Counted from the first letter of the stretch, positions 7,832 to 13,636 are shown. The stretch is DNA of 19,341 nucleotides from an uncultured Oscillospiraceae bacterium (GCA_900546265.1 URCA01000050.1:1-19341), one strand, 5' to 3'. The notes: generated from the sequence alone by a model not told the origin. Numbers and translations: made by a program.

Positions 7832-7884
7832 GAATATCCAACTGCACGGGAGAATTTTGACGGCAAAAGCCGCCGGCTCACGGA
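7816..7884 (-). promoter_or_regulatory. Candidate antiterminator of the aro attenuator
   Basis: UCCGUGAGC (7876-7884), which contains the last sense codon and stop codon of the leader peptide, can pair with GCUCAUGGA (7816-7824), the loop-proximal 5' arm and tetraloop of the terminator. That gives 9 bp with one G-U. A small nested hairpin (GGCGGC, UUUU, GCCGUC; 7859-7874) fits inside. A ribosome stalled on the aromatic codons would leave 7876-7884 free, while one that reaches the stop would cover it. A 4-bp competitor (ACGG 7889-7892 with CCGU 7880-7883) could hold this strand when no ribosome is present. Pairing was done by hand and is inference. Confidence 0.55.
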
Positions 7885-7982
7885 GTGCCCGTATTCGATT
7901 TTTCCCAGCAAAAATAGCCCCAGCCAAAAAAGCTGAAGCGATAGCCGGTGTTAAATCGATTGTGGGCGGCGGTTCGGTTCAT
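7878..7982 (-). CDS. aro operon leader peptide, aromatic-rich (34 aa)
   Basis: This short gene begins with ATG at 7982, preceded by GGAGG (7988-7992) with 5-nt spacing, about 23 nt after the predicted transcription start. Residues 9-26 read RFNTGYRFSFFGWGYFCW: five Phe, two Tyr and two Trp among 17 residues from position 10, against none elsewhere in the 34-aa peptide. The stop is at 7878-7880, followed within about 50 nt by a strong intrinsic terminator and then aroF. This is the form of a ribosome-mediated attenuation peptide, as known for trp and pheA leaders: scarcity of charged Phe, Tyr or Trp tRNA would stall the ribosome and favour readthrough. No T-box sequence is present. The peptide itself is unlikely to have another role. 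Confidence 0.88.
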   Translation of the reverse strand: MNRTAAHNRFNTGYRFSFFGWGYFCWEKSNTGTP

Positions 7983-8011
7983 GGGTTCCTCCAAGATGTG
8001 ACGTTAATTTT

Positions 8012-8040
8012 ATGATAGCCGCTCCCGGCGGGTTTGTCAA
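8012..8040 (-). promoter_or_regulatory. Promoter of the aro operon
   Basis: On the minus strand a consensus TTGACA (8035-8040), 17-nt spacer and TATCAT (8012-8017) give a predicted start near 8005, just ahead of the leader peptide ribosome binding site. A promoter this close to consensus suggests that transcription starts are frequent and that control lies mainly at attenuation. Confidence 0.85.
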
Positions 8041-8056
8041 GGCAGTGGGAAAAATT

Positions 8057-8395
8057 TTACGGTTTTTTCTCTGTGAGGATTTCCGCCGTGGCAACCAGCA
8101 GGCTCTCCAGATATTTCCGGTCTTCGGGTTTCGCCTCCAAAATCGCCCTGGAAATATTGTCGGCGGTAACGGCTTCCCTGCCGAACAGGAGGTAATCGGC
8201 GGAAACATGCAGGGCTTTGCATAATCCATATAGCGTAACAGTAGTCATATTTTTACGCCCGTGTTCTATGTCAGCGAGAAAGGACAAAGAAATATCCGCT
8301 TCTTCGGCCAATTTTTCACGGGATAGCTTTAGAAGAGTCCTGTTGTTGCGCACACGTAAACCGATTTCCGCAGCCAAATCCAGCGATTCGCTCAT
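8057..8395 (-). CDS. Xre/Cro-family HTH transcriptional regulator
   Basis: The 112-residue protein has one lambda-repressor-like helix-turn-helix domain at about 6-70: IGLRVRNNRTLLKLSREKLAE, then ISLSFLADIEHGRKNMTT and LCKALHVSADYLLFG, with the usual Ser/Leu spacing of the recognition helix. A short helical tail (about 85-112, EDRKYLESLLVATAEIL) probably dimerises. ATG at 8395 is chosen because AGGAGGT lies 6-7 nt upstream; an in-frame GTG at 8413 would include the binding site. It is divergent from the 54-aa microprotein gene, with a symmetric repeat region between them (8413-8478) that is a natural operator candidate. It ends 17 nt before the -35 of the aro promoter on the same strand, with no terminator between. 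The repeat motif does not recur at the aro promoter, so aro control by this protein is not supported. Confidence 0.9.
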   Translation of the reverse strand: MSESLDLAAEIGLRVRNNRTLLKLSREKLAEEADISLSFLADIEHGRKNMTTVTLYGLCKALHVSADYLLFGREAVTADNISRAILEAKPEDRKYLESLLVATAEILTEKKP

Positions 8396-8412
8396 ATGAC
8401 CACCTCCTAACA

Positions 8413-8478
8413 CTATAGTATTTTACATATTACTATTGATTATTAAAATCAGCAGTTGTAATATGTATATAGCTATAG
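8413..8478. promoter_or_regulatory. Symmetric inverted-repeat operator region
   Basis: Left arm CTATAG (8413-8418), 5 nt, TACATATTAC (8424-8433). Right arm GTAATATGTA (8458-8467), 5 nt, CTATAG (8473-8478). The two 21-nt arms agree at 17 positions when one is reverse-complemented, and 24 AT-rich nt lie between them. The region separates two divergent genes (Xre and microprotein), and a -10-like TACTAT (8415-8420, minus) overlaps the left arm. Two inverted binding sites or two mirrored promoter/operator units explain it; neighbouring sequence is far more GC-rich. Confidence 0.6.
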
Positions 8479-8500
8479 AAATGGTTTAGAGGTGAAAAAT

Positions 8501-8665
8501 ATGAAATGTGAAAATTTCTTTTGTGTGTATTGGGAAGCGGGGACTTGTTGGTTGGATGAAATTGAGGTGGATGAGCTGGGTCGGTGCTTTAGCTGCATAT
8601 TGGTGAATATTCCGCCCGAGGTGGTCGAGGAGGAGCGCCGGAAGATGCGGGTACGGTATGAATGA
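8501..8665 (+). CDS. Cysteine-rich microprotein (54 aa), unknown function
   Basis: The product opens MKCENFFCVYWEAGTCWLDE and carries five cysteines at 3, 8, 16, 29 and 32 (C-x4-C, x7, C, x12, C-x2-C), enough for a zinc site or two disulfides. The acidic/basic C-terminus (EEERRKMRVR) looks helical. No signal peptide or membrane segment is seen. AGAGGTG lies 6 nt before the ATG. From memory, small proteins with a 'C-E-N-x-F-C-x-Y-x-x-x-x-x-C-x-L-[DE]' start occur in many Clostridia next to Xre regulators, without known function; this was not searched. It is divergent from the Xre gene across a symmetric operator-like region, which suggests joint regulation, and ends before a bidirectional terminator. 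Its codon use is more AT-rich at the start than that of its neighbours. Confidence 0.75.
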   Translation: MKCENFFCVYWEAGTCWLDEIEVDELGRCFSCILVNIPPEVVEEERRKMRVRYE

Positions 8666-8695
8666 TGGAGCACGGCACAGGCGTAAAAGAAATGC

Positions 8696-8728
8696 GGGGG
8701 CATGAAATATCATGCCCCCCAGAATTTA
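8696..8728. terminator. Bidirectional terminator between microprotein gene and aroK
   Basis: A 10-bp stem, GGGGGCATGA (8696-8705) with TCATGCCCCC (8710-8719), has a 4-nt loop. T-rich tails lie on both sides (AATTTATTT on plus; ATTTCTTTT on minus). It separates the plus-strand microprotein gene from the convergent aroK. Confidence 0.8.
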
Positions 8729-8729
8729 T

Positions 8730-9227
8730 TTACAGCAAGGCCTGGATCGTTTTGGCCACCGCGAGAGGGGGCTGTTCCCCGTCTACAGTATACTGCGCCG
8801 CCGCCCGGTACAGCGGCAGGCGGGCGGCGAACAGCTCCCGCACGGCGGTTTCCTTATCCTCCCGGGCGAGCAGCGGCCGGGAGGTATCCCCCTTCAGGCG
8901 GGTCAGCACCGTCTCCGGCTTCACCTCCAGCAGCACGATGACGCAGGAGGGGCGCAGGGCCTCCACGTTGGCGGCAAAGGTCAGCGCGCCGCCGCCCGCG
9001 GCGATCACCAGGCCGGTCTGCCCGGCCAGGGCGCGGCAGGTCTCCCGTTCCCGGCGGCGGAAGTCGTCCTCGCCGTATTGCCGGAAAATCTCCGACACGG
9101 CCATGCCGGCTTGCTGCTCGATATACTCGTCCATATCCACGAAACGGCGGCCGGACAGGGCGGCCAGCTGCCGGCCCACGGTGGTTTTGCCGCAGCCCAT
9201 GAAGCCGCAGAGCACCACGTTACGCAT
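8730..9227 (-). CDS. aroK: Shikimate kinase
   Basis: AroK phosphorylates shikimate at O3 with ATP, the fifth pathway step. The 165-residue protein has a Walker A loop, GFMGCGKTT (8-16), the shikimate-binding Asp33 in DMDEYIE, Arg57 in FRRRE, the GGG turn at 78-80, the lid Arg117 in SRPLL and Arg136 in RLPLY, which is the full set expected for the family. ATG at 9227 is preceded by AAAGGATGG, which overlaps the aroE stop codon region; the gap from aroE is 13 nt, so the two are co-transcribed. The gene sits outside the main aro operon. It could be called aroL in some schemes; sequence alone does not separate the two. Confidence 0.95.
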   Translation of the reverse strand: MRNVVLCGFMGCGKTTVGRQLAALSGRRFVDMDEYIEQQAGMAVSEIFRQYGEDDFRRRERETCRALAGQTGLVIAAGGGALTFAANVEALRPSCVIVLLEVKPETVLTRLKGDTSRPLLAREDKETAVRELFAARLPLYRAAAQYTVDGEQPPLAVAKTIQALL

Positions 9228-9240
9228 GGGTATCCATCCT

Positions 9241-10095
9241 TTACTGACGAAAATGTTGGTTCATATAGACGTTGGCGTCGGCGATGATGGAGGCGACGGC
9301 CTCCGCTTGGAAGTCCGCTCCGTACCAGCAGGTATGGGCGACGGCGGCCTGCCAGACCAGCATGGGCATGCCCCCCACGGTGCGGGCCCCCGCCGCGCGG
9401 GCGGCGGAGAGCAGGCGGGTTTCCTCGGGATTGTATACCGCGTCGAACACGGCGGCGCAGCGGGCCAGGACGCCGGGATCCACCGGCGACGCGTCGCAGC
9501 GGGGATACATCCCCACGGGGGTGGCGTTTATCAGCAGGTCAAAATCCCCGGACAGACGGGACAGCTCCACCGTCTCGAACGCCGCGCCGGGCACGAGGGA
9601 CAGCACGTAATCCTTCAGCGCGCGGGAGGCCTCAAAGTCCTCCGGGCGCACGGCGTTGATCAGCCGGCAGCCGGCCAGGGCGGCTTCGCAGGCGAAGGTG
9701 CGCCCTACGCCGCCGCAGCCAAGCAGCGCCACCCGGCCGGCGAGGGACACCCCCCCGGCCTTCAGCGCGCAGAGGAACCCGTCGGCGTCGGTGTTGTAGC
9801 CCACGGCGCCGCTTTCGGTCACGGCGATGGTGTTCACCGACCGGTACAGCTTCGCCCGGCCCTCCAGCCGATCCAGCAGGGGGATGACCGCCTGCTTGTG
9901 CGGGATGGTCACGTTGAGGCCCTGCACCTGGGGAAGCATCTCCCGCAGGGCGGCGGACAGCTGCTCGGGCGGGATGTCCCGGGCTTCGTAGGCGGCCGGC
10001 CGGCCGGCGAGGGCGAACAGGCGGCTGTGGATAAAGGGGGACATGCTGTGGCCCAGGGGATGGCCGATGACAAAATATGACGGGATATGAGCCAT
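9241..10095 (-). CDS. aroE: Shikimate dehydrogenase
   Basis: AroE reduces 3-dehydroshikimate to shikimate with NADPH. The 284-residue protein carries the substrate-binding GHSMSP (15-20), NVTIPHK with catalytic Lys67, NTDADGF with catalytic Asp103, the nucleotide-binding GCGGVGRTF, NATPVGM and the conserved GMPMLVWQAA near the C-terminus. The classical NADPH-selecting N-R-[ST]-x-x-[KR] motif after the GxGG loop is replaced by NAVRPEDFEAS, so cofactor preference is not certain from sequence. AAAGG lies 11 nt before the ATG at 10095. It is the first gene of the aroE-aroK unit; a candidate promoter lies at 10260-10289. The leader holds a GC-rich hairpin (about 10114-10134) of unknown role. Confidence 0.95.
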   Translation of the reverse strand: MAHIPSYFVIGHPLGHSMSPFIHSRLFALAGRPAAYEARDIPPEQLSAALREMLPQVQGLNVTIPHKQAVIPLLDRLEGRAKLYRSVNTIAVTESGAVGYNTDADGFLCALKAGGVSLAGRVALLGCGGVGRTFACEAALAGCRLINAVRPEDFEASRALKDYVLSLVPGAAFETVELSRLSGDFDLLINATPVGMYPRCDASPVDPGVLARCAAVFDAVYNPEETRLLSAARAAGARTVGGMPMLVWQAAVAHTCWYGADFQAEAVASIIADANVYMNQHFRQ

Positions 10096-10173
10096 TGCGA
10101 AACCAACCTTTCGGGCGGGCGGAGCGCCCCGCCGATAAATTTAAAAGAATTCAAAAGAAATGGAAAAAGGTGA

Positions 10174-10202
10174 TTGACAAATCCAAGGATAACGCATAAT
10201 AT
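10174..10202 (+). promoter_or_regulatory. Promoter of acpP
   Basis: TTGACA (10174-10179), 17-nt spacer, TAATAT (10197-10202): close to consensus, as expected for a highly expressed gene. The predicted start near 10209 leaves an approximately 150-nt leader before acpP. Confidence 0.85.
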
Positions 10203-10259
10203 TTTGGGTGTAGTGGTTTTGTGCCGAGACGAGGCGATGGCCTGCTGTCTGTGCCTTCT

Positions 10260-10289
10260 ACTATAGCACAAAGCCCCTCCCGCGCGCAA
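10260..10289 (-). promoter_or_regulatory. Candidate promoter of aroE-aroK
   Basis: On the minus strand TTGCGC (10284-10289), 18-nt spacer, TATAGT (10260-10265). It lies inside the acpP leader and points at aroE. Its transcript would begin near 10253 and cross the acpP promoter. Confidence 0.5.
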
Positions 10290-10361
10290 TGCCTTCCCGA
10301 ACGACGAGGGGAAGACGAAGGACAGCGGCCGACATTATCGATTTTTGGAAGGATGAACGGT

Positions 10362-10589
10362 ATGGTACTGGAAAAAGTGAAAATGATTCTCAGCAACCAG
10401 TTTGACGTGGAGGAGGACAGCATCACGCCCGAAACCAATATCGCGGACGATCTGGGCGCCGACTCCCTGGACGTGGTGGATATGCTGATGTCGCTCGAGG
10501 ATGAATTCGACGTGGAAATCCCCGACGACGAGATCGAGAAAATCCGTACCGTGGGCGATTTGGTCACCTATATCGAAGAGAATATGTAA
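10362..10589 (+). CDS. acpP: Acyl carrier protein
   Basis: This is the 75-residue acidic carrier that shuttles acyl chains in fatty acid synthesis. The phosphopantetheine attachment site is Ser35 in LGADSLDVVDM, the standard DSL motif, followed by the acidic helix (EDEFDVEIPDDEIEKI) that partner enzymes dock to. ATG at 10362 is chosen, with GGAAGG 9 nt upstream; a 9-nt upstream ATG at 10353 would overlap that site. The gene stands alone between aroE and a metallopeptidase, with its own strong promoter and terminator, whereas acpP often clusters with fab genes. Confidence 0.97.
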   Translation: MVLEKVKMILSNQFDVEEDSITPETNIADDLGADSLDVVDMLMSLEDEFDVEIPDDEIEKIRTVGDLVTYIEENM

Positions 10590-10618
10590 GGATAGGTTGT
10601 CTGTATCCGAAATAAGAA

Positions 10619-10658
10619 GCCGCGTCCGGGGCATCCGTCTGCCCGGCGCGGCTTTTTT
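10619..10658 (+). terminator. Terminator of acpP
   Basis: GCCGCG, a bulged T and CCGGG (10619-10630) pair with CCCGG and CGCGGC (10642-10652), 11 bp with an 11-nt loop, followed by TTTTTT. Confidence 0.9.
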
Positions 10659-10742
10659 CTCAGGCGGTGAAGGCGGATTGGACAATGTCGATGGTGGGGA
10701 TAGTGGCGAGAAATTTCCAAAATGCTGCAAGGAGGGGGCCGG

Positions 10743-11450
10743 ATGCGGCGGACAATTGAGACACCGGGAGGGCCGCTGTCCTACGAACTGACCCGCAAGG
10801 CGGTGAAAAATCTGAATTTCCGGCTGCTGCCGGGCGGGGAGCTGGCGGTTTCCGCCCCCCGCCGCGTTTTGCCCGAACAGGTGGACGCGCTGGTGAGACA
10901 GAAGACGGACTGGGTGGAGCGGGCCCGCCGCAGGCAGGAAACCCGCCGCACCGCCGCCGACGGCCAGGGCGTCTGGCTGTTGGGGGAAAGGCTGCGGCTG
11001 ACGGTGGTTCCGGGCGAGCGGGACGGGTTTGCAGCCGGGGTCGGGGTGCTAATCCTGACCCTGCGGCCAGGCGACGACCAGGAGGAGAGGTGGCTCGCGC
11101 TGGTCAAGGCCTTTCTGGAGCAGGAGGGGCGGGAGGTGCTTCCCGCGTCGCTTTGCCGGATGCACCGGCTGGTGGAGCCGCTGGGGGTTCCCTTTCCAAA
11201 GATGACCACCCGATGGGCGGTGGCCCGCTGGGGAAGCTGCGCGCATCGGGAGGGGCGGATTTCCATCAATAAGGCGCTTGTCTGCGTCCCGCCGTCCTGC
11301 GTAGATTATGTGATGCTGCATGAGCTGGTGCATTTTCTCCACCCCGATCATTCGCCGGCCTTTCATGCCCGGATGGCGGCGCTGCTTCCCGATTGCCGGG
11401 AGCGGGAGGCCGTCCTCCGCCGGTTTTCGCCCCGGCTCGCGCTTGAATAA
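10743..11450 (+). CDS. YgjP-like (DUF45/M48-type) zinc metallopeptidase
   Basis: The 235-residue soluble protein matches the YgjP/SprT-like metal-dependent hydrolase family. It has an N-terminal strand-rich region (about 1-110) and the family landmark RWGSC (about 162-166). The active site follows as HELVH (193-197), with a third ligand in the PDHSPAFH segment (His203), fitting HExxHxxxxxHS. Biological substrates of this family are poorly defined; related domains occur with restriction systems, but no restriction gene is near here. ATG at 10743 is preceded by AAGGAGG with good spacing; the earlier ATG at 10722 would contain it. No convincing promoter was seen between the acpP terminator and this gene. 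Confidence 0.88.
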   Translation: MRRTIETPGGPLSYELTRKAVKNLNFRLLPGGELAVSAPRRVLPEQVDALVRQKTDWVERARRRQETRRTAADGQGVWLLGERLRLTVVPGERDGFAAGVGVLILTLRPGDDQEERWLALVKAFLEQEGREVLPASLCRMHRLVEPLGVPFPKMTTRWAVARWGSCAHREGRISINKALVCVPPSCVDYVMLHELVHFLHPDHSPAFHARMAALLPDCREREAVLRRFSPRLALE

Positions 11451-11471
11451 CCGGCGAGAATGCGGTATACT
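11443..11471 (+). promoter_or_regulatory. Promoter of the low-molecular-weight phosphatase gene
   Basis: TTGAAT (11443-11448, overlapping the end of the metallopeptidase gene), 17-nt spacer, TATACT (11466-11471). The predicted start is near 11478. Confidence 0.7.
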
Positions 11472-11483
11472 GAAAAATACGGG

Positions 11484-11510
11484 CGCGGCGGCGGTCGGCC
11501 TGCCGCCGCG
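11484..11510 (+). other. Strong GC hairpin in the phosphatase gene leader
   Basis: CGCGGCGGCGG (11484-11494) pairs with CUGCCGCCGCG (11500-11510), 11 bp with a UCGGC loop. It begins about 6 nt after the predicted transcription start. The following TGGTTCTATT is too T-poor for a confident terminator, but it could stop readthrough from the metallopeptidase gene or protect the 5' end of the next mRNA. Confidence 0.5.
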
Positions 11511-11574
11511 TGGTTCTATTAATAATAGGTAATATAACCGGGTGTTTTCGGCCCGGACGGAGTGAAAAAACGAG

Positions 11575-11997
11575 ATGAACATCCTGTTTGTATGCACCGG
11601 CAACACCTGCCGCAGCCCCATGGCCGCCGCGCTGATGAAGCGGCGGATGGAGCGGGAGGGCATTCCCGGTAAGGCGGAGAGTGCCGGACTGGCGGCCAGC
11701 TGCGAGCCGGCGTCCCAGCTGGCCGTGATGGTCATGCGGGAATGGGACATCGATTTGAGGGGACACCACTCCCGGCCGGTGACCGCCATGCTGTGCGAGG
11801 CGGCGGATTTGGTGGCGGTGATGTCCCTGCGGCACCGGCTGGCCCTGACGGCCATGGGGGTGGATCCGCAAAAGATTGTGGTGTTGGGGGAGGAATCCGG
11901 CGGGATTCCCGATCCCTACGGCGGGGACGCCGCCGACTACCGGCAATGCCGCGACGCGTTGGAGCGGGCGGTGGCGGCAATACAGCCGGTTTTCTGA
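11575..11997 (+). CDS. ywlE: Low-molecular-weight phosphatase, likely protein-arginine phosphatase
   Basis: The 140-residue protein has the phosphate-binding loop CTGNTCRS (Cys7 nucleophile, Arg13) and the general acid Asp113 in IPDPYGGD, the full catalytic set of the low-molecular-weight tyrosine phosphatase fold. The loop residue at position 11 is Thr, as in Bacillus YwlE, where Thr favours phospho-arginine; true tyrosine phosphatases usually have Ile or a similar residue there. On that basis it more likely reverses McsB-type arginine phosphorylation than tyrosine phosphorylation, though the McsB gene is not in view. The ATG at 11575 is preceded only by a weak site (GGAGTG about 12 nt upstream). 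It is the first gene of a set followed by rimI and tsaD. Confidence 0.88.
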   Translation: MNILFVCTGNTCRSPMAAALMKRRMEREGIPGKAESAGLAASCEPASQLAVMVMREWDIDLRGHHSRPVTAMLCEAADLVAVMSLRHRLALTAMGVDPQKIVVLGEESGGIPDPYGGDAADYRQCRDALERAVAAIQPVF

Positions 11998-12059
11998 CAT
12001 AAAAAAGACCTGAGGAGTTTTTAGGACGGGGGAGCGCCCCCGCGAGGAAAGGAAGAGCT

Positions 12060-12533
12060 ATGGACGAGCACCGATCAAAGCCTCCGGCGGGGATGATGAT
12101 CACCCCCATGCACGCGGATCACCTGGACAGCCTGGCGGATTTGGAAAGCCTGGCGTTTTCCATCCCCTGGTCCTATGACGCGCTGGCGGAGGAGCTGCAG
12201 AACCCGCTGGCCGTGTTTTACGTGGCGGAGGATGTGGACGCCGAGAGCGCGGTGGGCTATGTGGGCATGCACCACATCCTGGACGAGGGCTTCATCACCA
12301 ACGTGGTGGTGCATCCGGCTTACCGCCGCCAGGGGATCGCCACGGCCCTGCTGGCCGAGCTGGAGACATATGGCAAGGCCCACGATCTGACCAGGATCAC
12401 GCTGGAGGTGCGGGCCTCCAACCAAAAGGCCATCGCGCTGTATGAGCAAATGGGGTACGAAAAGGAAGGGGTGCGTCCCGGATTTTACGACTCTCCTAAA
12501 GAGGATGCGCTTATCTATTCCCTGTATCTGTAG
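12060..12533 (+). CDS. rimI: Ribosomal protein S18-alanine N-acetyltransferase (GNAT)
   Basis: RimI acetylates the N-terminal alanine of ribosomal protein S18 in E. coli; in other bacteria it may be a broader N-terminal acetyltransferase. The 157-residue protein shows the GNAT acetyl-CoA loop YRRQGIATALL (around 98-108), preceded by FITNVVVHP, then LEVRASNQKAIALYEQMGY and the RimI-type end GVRPGFYDSPKEDALIY. The N-terminal 12-15 residues are an extension; Met12 or Met13 could be the true start, but only the ATG at 12060 has a good AAAGGAAG site. It lies 62 nt after the phosphatase gene and 74 nt before tsaD, its usual partner in Firmicutes. Confidence 0.92.
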   Translation: MDEHRSKPPAGMMITPMHADHLDSLADLESLAFSIPWSYDALAEELQNPLAVFYVAEDVDAESAVGYVGMHHILDEGFITNVVVHPAYRRQGIATALLAELETYGKAHDLTRITLEVRASNQKAIALYEQMGYEKEGVRPGFYDSPKEDALIYSLYL

Positions 12534-12607
12534 CCTAGTTGGCGGGGGGGCCGCGCCACCCCAGCACTGGCTTTCATCATCGCTTATCTAGAAGGAGACA
12601 CGGCCTC

Positions 12608-13636
12608 ATGCGAGTATTAGGAATCGAATCCTCCTGCGACGAAACGGCGGCGGCGGTGGTGGTGGACGGACGGACGGTGCTGTCCAACGTCGTCGCCTCC
12701 CAGGTGGAGGAACATAAGCTGTATGGCGGGGTGGTGCCGGAAATCGCCAGCCGCCGCCACGCGGAGGCCATCAGCGGGGTGGTTCGCCAGGCGCTGGACG
12801 AGGCGGGAACGGCTCTCGCGGATATCGACGCCGTGGCGGTCACCCACGCGCCGGGACTCATCGGCGCGCTGCTGGTCGGGGTGAATTTCGCCAAGGGGCT
12901 GGCCTTGTCGGCACACAAGCCCCTGGTGCCGGTGCATCATCTCCGTTCTCACATCGCGGCCAACTATCTGGCCCATCCGGACTTGCATCCGCCCTTCCTG
13001 TGCCTGGTGGTGTCGGGGGGGCACAGCCATATCGTGCAGGTGGAGGACTACACCCGCTTTTCCGTGCTGGGGCGTACCCGGGACGACGCGGCGGGGGAGT
13101 GCTTCGACAAGGCGGCCCGGGCCATGGGGATGCCGTATCCCGGCGGTATCCATCTGGACAAGCTGGCCCCCTCGGGAAATCCCGACGCCTATGCGCTGCC
13201 CCATCCGCGGGTAGAGGGAAGTGCCTACGACTTCAGCTTTTCGGGGTTGAAAACGGCGGTGCTCAACCTGCTGCACAACGCGCGGCAGAAGGGGGAAGAG
13301 GTAAACCGGGTGGATTTGGCGGCCTCTTTCCAGAAAACGGTGGTGGAGCTGTTGGCCGGGAACCTGCTGCGGGCCGCCGCCGACACCAGGGCGCACACCA
13401 TTGTGCTGGCCGGAGGAGTATCCGCCAACTCGGGACTGCGCCGCCGGATGGAGGCCGACTGCGCCCGGCTGGGATACCGGCTGTACGCGCCGCCGCTGCC
13501 GCTGTGCGGGGACAACGCCGCCATGGTGGGGGCCCAGGGTTATTACGAATATCAGTCCGGGCATTTGGCAGGAATGGATTTGAATGCTTGCGCCACGATG
13601 CCCATCGAAGGGGATACTGTCCGTATGCAGGGGTAG
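12608..13636 (+). CDS. tsaD: tRNA N6-threonylcarbamoyladenosine synthase, TsaD subunit
   Basis: TsaD transfers the threonylcarbamoyl group to A37 of ANN-decoding tRNAs together with TsaB and TsaE. The 342-residue protein has the ASKHA-fold motifs GIESSCDETAAAVV at the N-terminus, the metal-binding HHLRSH (His111 and His115), SGGHSHIV, DDAAGECFDKAARAMGMPYPGG and the C-terminal DNAAMVG. ATG at 12608 is chosen, with AAGGAGA 9-10 nt upstream; a longer frame from 12539 adds 23 unconserved residues. Neither tsaB nor tsaE is in the window, although in many Firmicutes tsaE-tsaB-rimI-tsaD are contiguous; here a phosphatase gene takes their place. Confidence 0.97.
   Translation: MRVLGIESSCDETAAAVVVDGRTVLSNVVASQVEEHKLYGGVVPEIASRRHAEAISGVVRQALDEAGTALADIDAVAVTHAPGLIGALLVGVNFAKGLALSAHKPLVPVHHLRSHIAANYLAHPDLHPPFLCLVVSGGHSHIVQVEDYTRFSVLGRTRDDAAGECFDKAARAMGMPYPGGIHLDKLAPSGNPDAYALPHPRVEGSAYDFSFSGLKTAVLNLLHNARQKGEEVNRVDLAASFQKTVVELLAGNLLRAAADTRAHTIVLAGGVSANSGLRRRMEADCARLGYRLYAPPLPLCGDNAAMVGAQGYYEYQSGHLAGMDLNACATMPIEGDTVRMQG

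Noticed and set aside
7765..7911. N-terminal extension of aroF to 7911
   Set aside because: It would translate through the attenuator terminator and overlap the leader peptide in another frame; family alignment begins at the Met at 7764.
7797..8005. T-box riboswitch ahead of aroF
   Set aside because: No T-box consensus or specifier-loop arrangement; the leader is only about 200 nt and is explained by a leader peptide.
8012..8040. Xre regulator controlling the aro promoter
   Set aside because: The TACATATTAC/CTATAG motif of the Xre intergenic region is not found at the aro promoter; adjacency alone is not enough.
12010..12059. GC hairpin (GGGGG/CCCCC) between the phosphatase gene and rimI as a terminator
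   Set aside because: Short stem not followed by a T-run and immediately ahead of the rimI ribosome binding site; the genes are probably co-transcribed.
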